Source: Thermoplasmata archaeon (GTDB lineage: Archaea; Thermoplasmatota; Thermoplasmata; Lutacidiplasmatales; UBA184). Taken from it: DNA of 5,530 bases. Positions 1 to 4,333 of the stretch are shown one piece after another. The stretch covers positions 1 to 5,530 of the forward strand of contig JASHXM010000072.1 of NCBI GenBank assembly GCA_030043545.1, read 5' to 3'. Position numbers and translations under genes: made by a program. The notes beneath the pieces were generated by a model. That model saw nothing but the letters and a program-made list of their open reading frames with translations, did not search any database and was not told the origin of the DNA. Within the stretch, counting starts at the first letter, position 1. The number at the start of each line of letters is the position of its first letter.

Positions 1-570
1 CGACCCGTTCCCCGAAACCCCATGCGAGTTCAGCGAGATCTTGGTCACGTTCCAGACGTTGTCCTCGAAGCTGACGGCCCGATCCGCGGTGTCGAAGATC
101 GCGACGTCCTGTACCCAGTACGCGTACCGGTCTTCTCCGACGCTGAAGACGACGAAGGCGTTGAGCTGGAAGCTCATCGATGCGGCCGAACCGCCGAGGG
201 AGGCGTTGTAGGTCGAATCGGCCCCGACCCCGACCGTGCCCTGGAACTCAGCGGTGGTGAACGTCCCGGGTTCGACCCCGGAGGGGCCCCCGAGGTCGGC
301 GACCCCCATCGGGGCCGGTTCCGAACCGCTGTACGCGCTCCCGGGGTGTCGCGCCGCGGGCTTCGCAGCGCCCGACGAGGGTGCCGACAAGCTCGTCGGC
401 CCGCTTCCTCGGGGGCCGTAGACCCCGAGCGTCGCCGGAACGGCGGCCGACCCGCAAAGGACGATAAAGAGTGCGACGGAAAACAGCACCGTGCGACATG
501 ACCGCCCTGGCACTCGCCGAGGCGGTAGTGGCACAGGATGGCCCCCCACGGGTTTCTCCTCGAAGATCAT
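1..570 (-). CDS. Thermopsin-like secreted acid protease (peptidase family A5), N-terminal part, cut by window edge
   Basis: This open frame reads leftward from ATG at 570 and runs off the window at position 1 without a stop, giving 190 residues. A basic stretch (R18, R19, R23, R26) precedes a hydrophobic segment at residues 28-45, consistent with a signal peptide or signal anchor. After a Ser/Pro/Gly/Ala-rich linker (about 53-86) come thermopsin family landmarks: APMGVAD at 86-92, TTAEFQG at 105-111, SFQLNAFVVF at 133-142, YWVQDV at 151-156 and EDNVWNVT at 169-176. Family knowledge: thermopsins are secreted acid endopeptidases of acidophilic archaea that degrade extracellular protein. The C-terminal part, and any membrane anchor, lie outside the window. 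The start is uncertain: ATG at 570 follows an in-frame stop at 603-601 and lies about 30 bases from a TATA-like box, but GTG at 549 has GAGGAG six bases ahead of it. Either start leaves the signal segment intact. The family call is firm; activity cannot be judged from this part. Confidence 0.85.
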   Translation of the reverse strand, partial: MIFEEKPVGGHPVPLPPRRVPGRSCRTVLFSVALFIVLCGSAAVPATLGVYGPRGSGPTSLSAPSSGAAKPAARHPGSAYSGSEPAPMGVADLGGPSGVEPGTFTTAEFQGTVGVGADSTYNASLGGSAASMSFQLNAFVVFSVGEDRYAYWVQDVAIFDTADRAVSFEDNVWNVTKISLNSHGVSGNGS

Positions 571-597
571 CGACCCGGAACCTACGACGGGCGGCAG

Positions 598-605
598 TAT
601 CTATA
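598..605 (-). promoter_or_regulatory. Candidate TATA box of the thermopsin-like gene
   Basis: On the minus strand this reads TATAGATA in otherwise GC-rich DNA. Its centre is about 31 bases upstream of the ATG at 570, so transcription would begin a few bases before that start, giving a very short leader. The match is only fair and the flanking BRE element is not obvious. Confidence 0.5.
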
Positions 606-789
606 CATCCGGTTCGTGGACCTGAACCTCCGATTCCAGGCCCTGGGGCGACGAATAACCGAGCCCCGGATGGCGCGGAATGAACGGTTCGGGAGCGCTC
701 CGGACGGAGCCTCGGAGCGTGGGGCGGCTCTCGGCGAGAAATGGGGAGCAACCTTATGTTCTGGAACGTCAAAAATCGCGCTAGAATCC

Positions 790-797
790 TTTAATAT
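790..797 (+). promoter_or_regulatory. TATA box of the glycoprotein gene
   Basis: TTTAATAT is an AT-rich island matching an archaeal TATA box. Transcription would be expected to begin near 818-820, just ahead of the AGGTGG at 818-823 and the ATG at 828. This spacing argues against the upstream in-frame ATG at 807, which would lie before the predicted transcript start. Confidence 0.7.
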
Positions 798-827
798 CGA
801 CGCGGGATGGGACGCGCAGGTGGGCTC

Positions 828-1973
828 ATGCGTCGAGAGAGTCACCGGTATCGGGGAGTTAGGAGATCGTCGCGCGGAGCAGGGTGGGGTCACCGGGCCG
901 TCTACGTCGCTTCGGCAATTGCCGCAGCGTCGTTGATCACCGGGTTCGGTCTGGCCGGCTACTGGTTTGGGACGTTTTCGCACACGTTCAGCCAGGCGTC
1001 CGTGTCCGGGTTCGAGACCGCACCGTACGGGGTAGTGTTCCTTACTGCGGGGGCGCAGTATGCGAGCATGATCCCGAATCTGAACTTCACTGCCAACAAC
1101 ACTACGGGTACTGTCGGCCCGTGTCAGAATCTGTCGTCCGACGGGCCTGGGACCAACGAACTCAACCAGTCCGGGGCGACGAACTACACGGTCTTGAGCG
1201 CTGCGAACTCGACCAACAGCCGGAACACCACCGAGACGATCATCTGTCTCGATGCGGTGAACGACGGCGCGGTCAGCTACCTCTGGGGCGCGCACACGAA
1301 CCAGACGAGCTGGGACTCGATCGGCTCGGCGGCGAACAACACGACGGCGCCGTTGTTCAACGAGTCGTTGGAGAACCTGACGGGGAACGCGAGCGGAGCG
1401 GGTTCGGTCCTGACGATCCCCGGTTGTGACCCGGTGGTCGGGAATGGCACCAACGCGACGGCCGCGTACACGAAGCTCGCGAACTGCGCATTCTTCGCGG
1501 GCAACAACCAGACAACGTTCTACCCGCACGCTGGGTTCTACAACTCGACTGGGGTGTGGATCAACGAGGCGAACGCGTCGAGCCCTGACCCGGCCTACTG
1601 GGCCCCGGGCCAGACGGGGTACGCCCCGTCGGACCTGGTGTTCTACGCCGCAATCGGGTTCGTCAACGCCGTCCCGAACACCACGTACGAAGCTGAAGTT
1701 TCGTTCGCGGGTGCCACGCCGATCCCCCAGGTGTTCTGGCTGAACACCGGCGCTGGCGGGAACGAGACGGTGATCTTCGTGTTCGACATGACGATCGCGT
1801 GGCTGACGGGCCTGACGGGCGCGGACTACGGGTTCGCGAACGCGACGGGGCCGTTCTACTCCTCGATCATCGCGTCGATCAACACGTTCTCGGTCACCGT
1901 GTCGCAGTGCGGCATCGACGCGCAGAGCATGGTCGCCTGCCCCGACAGTCTGGGCGGCGCCACGATGCCCTAA
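828..1973 (+). CDS. Exported, sequon-dense surface glycoprotein of unknown function
   Basis: 381 residues. A basic N-terminus (residues 1-23, many Arg) leads into one hydrophobic segment at about 24-47, which would act as a signal peptide or an N-terminal membrane anchor. The rest looks extracytoplasmic: it is rich in Asn, Thr, Ser, Gly and Ala and holds about 22 N-X-S/T sequons, counting overlapping ones in NNTT. There are six cysteines, an even number that would allow three disulfides. No second membrane helix, catalytic motif or substrate-binding-protein signature is visible, and I do not recognise the family. The dense sequons suggest a heavily N-glycosylated cell-surface or secreted protein. 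The start at 828 is preferred over ATG 807 because AGGTGG at 818-823 lies just upstream and the TATA box at 790 places the transcript start after 807. The gene is divergent from the thermopsin-like gene and appears to be a single-gene unit ending in a terminator-like hairpin. Confidence 0.85.
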   Translation: MRRESHRYRGVRRSSRGAGWGHRAVYVASAIAAASLITGFGLAGYWFGTFSHTFSQASVSGFETAPYGVVFLTAGAQYASMIPNLNFTANNTTGTVGPCQNLSSDGPGTNELNQSGATNYTVLSAANSTNSRNTTETIICLDAVNDGAVSYLWGAHTNQTSWDSIGSAANNTTAPLFNESLENLTGNASGAGSVLTIPGCDPVVGNGTNATAAYTKLANCAFFAGNNQTTFYPHAGFYNSTGVWINEANASSPDPAYWAPGQTGYAPSDLVFYAAIGFVNAVPNTTYEAEVSFAGATPIPQVFWLNTGAGGNETVIFVFDMTIAWLTGLTGADYGFANATGPFYSSIIASINTFSVTVSQCGIDAQSMVACPDSLGGATMP

Positions 1974-2002
1974 GCGGCGGACGGACAGCCCGTCGAGATG
2001 GA

Positions 2003-2052
2003 CGGGGGGAGCAATCCCCCCGGCCAACCCTTTCCTTCTGACTTTTCTTCCG
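2003..2052 (+). terminator. Hairpin plus pyrimidine-rich tract after the glycoprotein gene
   Basis: CGGGGGG at 2003-2009 can pair with CCCCCCG at 2016-2022 around a six-base loop (2010-2015), a 7-bp all-GC stem. It is followed by a T/C-rich stretch at about 2028-2052. Archaeal termination depends mainly on T-rich tracts, so the tract may matter more than the hairpin. The site lies 30 bases after the stop codon, as expected for a terminator. Confidence 0.55.
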
Positions 2053-2126
2053 AGTTCGGGCGGTGGGGGACCGGGGTTCGTGGGAGAGCAAAGGAGGATG
2101 AACACCCCGTCCGAGTACCTTCGTAG

Positions 2127-2131
2127 GGAGG
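2127..2131 (+). promoter_or_regulatory. Shine-Dalgarno-like GGAGG before the two-helix membrane protein
   Basis: GGAGG lies ten bases before ATG 2142 and thirteen before ATG 2145, so the first ATG is the better start. A second purine-rich block, AAAGGAGG, lies further upstream at 2090-2097 and ends directly against another ATG (2098). No convincing TATA box was found between 2053 and 2141. Confidence 0.4.
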
Positions 2132-2141
2132 GACCGACCGC

Positions 2142-2465
2142 ATGATGGTCGTCGAGTCGGCACCCGGTCGCGCGACGCACGTGCTGGTGAGCTACCTGCC
2201 GATGGTCGTCCTCGGGGTGATCCTGATCATCGTGGGGGTGTCGCCGACCGCCCCCCACATCGGCGTCGTCCCGCTCGGCAACCTGTTCACGCTGATCGGC
2301 GTCATCCTCCTGGTCGGGGCCGTCCTCGGGATGGTGTTCACTCACTGCCCTCGGGATTACGTCCGCTGGAGGATCTTCTGCTACCGCGAGCCGGACGTCG
2401 AGCCGGACCGGGTGCTGGGCGGCTACTACCGCGAGCTCGTCCCCGAGCGCGACCGGTCCCACTGA
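2142..2465 (+). CDS. Small two-helix membrane protein, unknown function
   Basis: 107 residues. Two hydrophobic segments, about residues 14-33 and 47-66, are joined by a short loop with several Pro and Gly. They are followed by a charged tail with many Arg, Asp and Glu, containing C69, C80, an aromatic/basic patch (R71 to R82) and GGYYRE at 93-98. The positive tail would place both ends in the cytoplasm with a short outside loop. An in-frame stop at 2124-2126 leaves ATG 2142 or ATG 2145 as the only plausible starts. Third codon positions are almost all G or C, as in the other genes here, which supports real coding. I do not recognise the family. It lies between the glycoprotein terminator and a gene with its own TATA box, so it may be transcribed alone. 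Confidence 0.75.
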   Translation: MMVVESAPGRATHVLVSYLPMVVLGVILIIVGVSPTAPHIGVVPLGNLFTLIGVILLVGAVLGMVFTHCPRDYVRWRIFCYREPDVEPDRVLGGYYRELVPERDRSH

Positions 2466-2500
2466 TCCGGGGGCGGGGGCGACCCGCCGGACCCGCGAGG

Positions 2501-2508
2501 ATTATAAC
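2501..2508 (+). promoter_or_regulatory. TATA box for a leaderless transcript
   Basis: ATTATAAC stands out in very GC-rich surroundings. Its centre is about 24 bases before GTG 2529, the spacing at which archaeal transcription starts, so transcription probably begins at or next to that start codon. The GTG at 2511, which gives the longest open frame, would lie upstream of the transcript and is therefore unlikely to be used. Confidence 0.7.
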
Positions 2509-2528
2509 GAGTGCCCGCATGCTCGGGC

Positions 2529-2909
2529 GTGCCGGAGTCCGGACCGCACGGCGATCGGCATCTGCACATCCATCTCACCGACCGCCACACGACCTACTAC
2601 GACCTGGTGACGGAGTTCCTCCAGGCAGCGGGGAAGGCCCCCGACTGGTTCTGGCGGCTCGTCGGTTCGTACGGGACCCACGAGGCGGAGAAGATGGAGG
2701 AGATCATCTCGACCGCGTTCGAGGCCGGTGCGTTCATCTCTCACGACCACGGCGAGGACCTGGAGTTCGACTGGGTGACGGAGCAGGAGTGCGAGGACGA
2801 GCGCCACCACGAGTCCGAGCCGGCGGAGGAAGAGGCCGAGCCGGCACACTCCCCCGGTCGCCCGACGTTCGCCCCCCCCACGTCTCCAGCCGGCACGCCG
2901 GGCCGCTGA
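2529..2909 (+). CDS. Small acidic, histidine-rich soluble protein, unknown function
   Basis: 126 residues from GTG 2529. No signal peptide or membrane segment is visible. The N-terminus has alternating histidines (H7, H11, H13, H15, H20). It is followed by an apparently folded region at about residues 22-84, containing YYDLVTEFLQ (23-32), DWFWRLVGSYGTHEAEKMEE (39-58) and HDHGEDLEFDW (72-82). The tail from about 85 is Glu-rich and then Pro-rich, and looks disordered. Eleven histidines plus many acidic residues could bind metal, but no known metal-site motif is evident and this is only a possibility. Third positions are nearly all G or C in this frame, and a TATA box lies 24 bases upstream, so the plus strand is the coding one. 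The minus-strand frame over the same stretch is its shadow. I do not recognise the family. The next gene has its own promoter, so no operon is implied. Confidence 0.75.
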   Translation: MPESGPHGDRHLHIHLTDRHTTYYDLVTEFLQAAGKAPDWFWRLVGSYGTHEAEKMEEIISTAFEAGAFISHDHGEDLEFDWVTEQECEDERHHESEPAEEEAEPAHSPGRPTFAPPTSPAGTPGR

Positions 2910-2961
2910 ATCCCGACGTAGGCGACGCAGCGGTCCTCCGGGCCGTTCGCGATTGAATTCG

Positions 2962-2968
2962 TATATAA
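2962..2968 (+). promoter_or_regulatory. TATA box of the peptide transporter operon
   Basis: TATATAA is the best TATA match in the window. The expected transcript start is near 2990, giving a leader of about 37 bases before ATG 3028. That leader is GC-rich with repeated CCGG and no strong Shine-Dalgarno sequence near the start codon. Confidence 0.75.
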
Positions 2969-3027
2969 CCCGCCGACTATCGCCTCGGTGACGCCGGGGG
3001 GCCGGAGCGAACCGGAACGCGTCTCAC

Positions 3028-4329
3028 ATGCGGATGGTCACCTACATCATCCGACGCTCGCTCCTCCTGGTCCCCGTCCTGTTCGGGGTCGTCACGATCA
3101 CCTTCGTGCTGTTCTCGGCGCTGCCGATCCCGACGCAGATCCTGGCGCGGGACGGCAACCCGAACCCGCACGACCTCTGTCAGTACCAGCCGTCGTGCGC
3201 CTGCTACCTCGAGAACCCGTTGGGGCCGAGGAGTAACGGCTCCTGCGAATGCGTCAACCCGATCAAGTGGGTCGACAACAAGAACGACGGTTGTTCGAAC
3301 CCGGTCTACCGAAACGACATCCATCAGTTGGGACTCGATAAACCGCTCCCCGAGCAATGGGCGCGGTACATCTACGACACGTTCACATTCCGTTGGGGAT
3401 ACGTCTCGAACTTCAGCAACATCGGAGAACAAAAAGAGTACATCGACGGCTACCCGGTGACTACCATCCTGGCATGGTATCTGCCGTACACGCTCGAGCT
3501 CGCCATGCTGTCGCTCGCGATCATCCTCCTGATCGCCATCCCGCTCGGCAACGCGGCGGCGGTCAACCGCAACCGACCGATCGACCAGGCGGCCCGGGTG
3601 ATGTCGTTCTCCGGGTTCTCGATCCCGACGTTCTTACTGGGGTCGCTCCTCATCGCGGGGTTAGTGTTACTGATGATCCCGCACGTGGGCGGCGGCGGCT
3701 TCCTCGTGAAATCCCCGTGGTGCCCCGGCGGCGAGGCGCTCGACCTGGAACTCGAGTACTCTCTCCCGAAGAGCATCGGCTGTTACACCAACACGGCGGT
3801 CGGCTGCAACTATCCCGGCTGGATCTCGTGCGCGGGAGTCGCCACCAGCCCGACCGGGTTCCCGACCGTAGATGCGTTCTTACACGGAGATTCGTGGTTG
3901 GCGCTCGATACGATCCTCCGGATGCTGGTGCCCGCGCTGGTGATCGCCTACGGCACGATCGCCGGCTTACTGAGGTTCGTTCGGAACAGTATGCTCGAAG
4001 TGATGAATCTGGATTACGTCCGGACCGCCCGCGCGAAGGGCGTGCCGGAACGGATCGTCACGAAAAAGCACGCCGGGCGGAACTCGCTCAACGTGACGAT
4101 CACCGTTCTGGGGCTCACGTTCGCCGGCTTCATCTCGGGGTTCCCGGTCGTCGAATCGGTGTTCCATCTCAACGGCGTCGGATTGCTGATCGCCGAAGCG
4201 GTCGTCCCGAACCTGGACTACGGCATCATCTTCGGCTCGACGTTGTTATTCACGTTCCTCGTCGTGGCGGCGAACATCATCGTCGATGTCCTCTACGCGT
4301 ACCTGGACCCGCGCGTGAGGCTGGGATGA
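3028..4329 (+). CDS. dppB: Peptide/nickel-type ABC importer permease, DppB family, with enlarged outer loops
   Basis: 433 residues, against roughly 300-340 for typical DppB/OppB proteins. It is one of the two membrane subunits that form the channel for oligopeptides (or related solutes) across the cytoplasmic membrane. Family hallmarks are clear: YIIRRSLLLVPVLFG at 6-20, LGLDKPLPEQ at 101-110, LPYTLELAMLSL at 152-163, the ATPase-contacting EAA loop at about 324-354 (YVRTARAKGVPERI at 330-343), VVESVF with GVG at 374-385, and DVLYAYLDPRVR at 420-431. Six membrane segments fit (about 11-32, 150-173, 195-217, 293-315, 354-378, 400-423). The extra length lies in two extracytoplasmic loops. Residues 33-100 hold six cysteines (51, 57, 59, 73, 75, 89), and 218-288 hold four (232, 252, 260, 268). 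An in-frame stop at 2989-2991 leaves ATG 3028 or ATG 3034 as the start. Six TTA leucine codons are unusual for so GC-rich a gene. The substrate is not determined by sequence; peptide is favoured by family and by the nearby protease. Confidence 0.93.
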   Translation: MRMVTYIIRRSLLLVPVLFGVVTITFVLFSALPIPTQILARDGNPNPHDLCQYQPSCACYLENPLGPRSNGSCECVNPIKWVDNKNDGCSNPVYRNDIHQLGLDKPLPEQWARYIYDTFTFRWGYVSNFSNIGEQKEYIDGYPVTTILAWYLPYTLELAMLSLAIILLIAIPLGNAAAVNRNRPIDQAARVMSFSGFSIPTFLLGSLLIAGLVLLMIPHVGGGGFLVKSPWCPGGEALDLELEYSLPKSIGCYTNTAVGCNYPGWISCAGVATSPTGFPTVDAFLHGDSWLALDTILRMLVPALVIAYGTIAGLLRFVRNSMLEVMNLDYVRTARAKGVPERIVTKKHAGRNSLNVTITVLGLTFAGFISGFPVVESVFHLNGVGLLIAEAVVPNLDYGIIFGSTLLFTFLVVAANIIVDVLYAYLDPRVRLG

Positions 4330-4333
4330 GCCG

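Larger units (their letters stand above)
571..827. other. Divergent intergenic region
   Basis: This stretch separates two genes for exported proteins that are read away from each other. It holds a TATA-like box on each strand, near 601 and 793. Arginine-rich frames cross it on both strands but look like GC-driven shadows. No clear operator palindrome was seen. Confidence 0.6.

Noticed and set aside
22..501. Plus-strand open frame of 159 codons
   Set aside because: It lies opposite the thermopsin-like gene, whose minus-strand translation carries clear family motifs.
248..772. Minus-strand open frame of 174 codons overlapping the thermopsin-like gene start
   Set aside because: It is in a different frame from the thermopsin motifs and is Arg/Pro-rich with no domain. 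The true frame has no stop inside the window and starts at 570 or 549.
538..936. Plus-strand open frame of 132 codons across the divergent region
   Set aside because: Its first part reads somewhat protein-like, but it overlaps both flanking genes and contains the TATA boxes of both. No ribosome-binding site or family match was seen.
582..2462. Long minus-strand open frame of 626 codons
   Set aside because: It is dominated by Arg, Val, Asp and His and lies opposite two better plus-strand genes. It is a typical antisense shadow in GC-rich DNA, with no recognisable domain.
2502..2849. Minus-strand open frame with a hydrophobic, Leu/Val-rich N-terminus
   Set aside because: The hydrophobic run is the antisense of the Glu-rich tail of the plus-strand gene, which has a TATA box and GC-rich third positions.
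2988..3236. GTG-initiated frame about 23 bases after the TATA box at 2962, which could look leaderless
   Set aside because: It runs out of frame through the start of dppB, is Pro/Arg-rich, and would interfere with a clearly real gene.
4326..4329. ATGA overlap at the dppB stop as a possible dppC start
   Set aside because: The frame from ATG 4326 hits a stop after three codons. ATG 4334 opens the frame that carries the DppC motifs.
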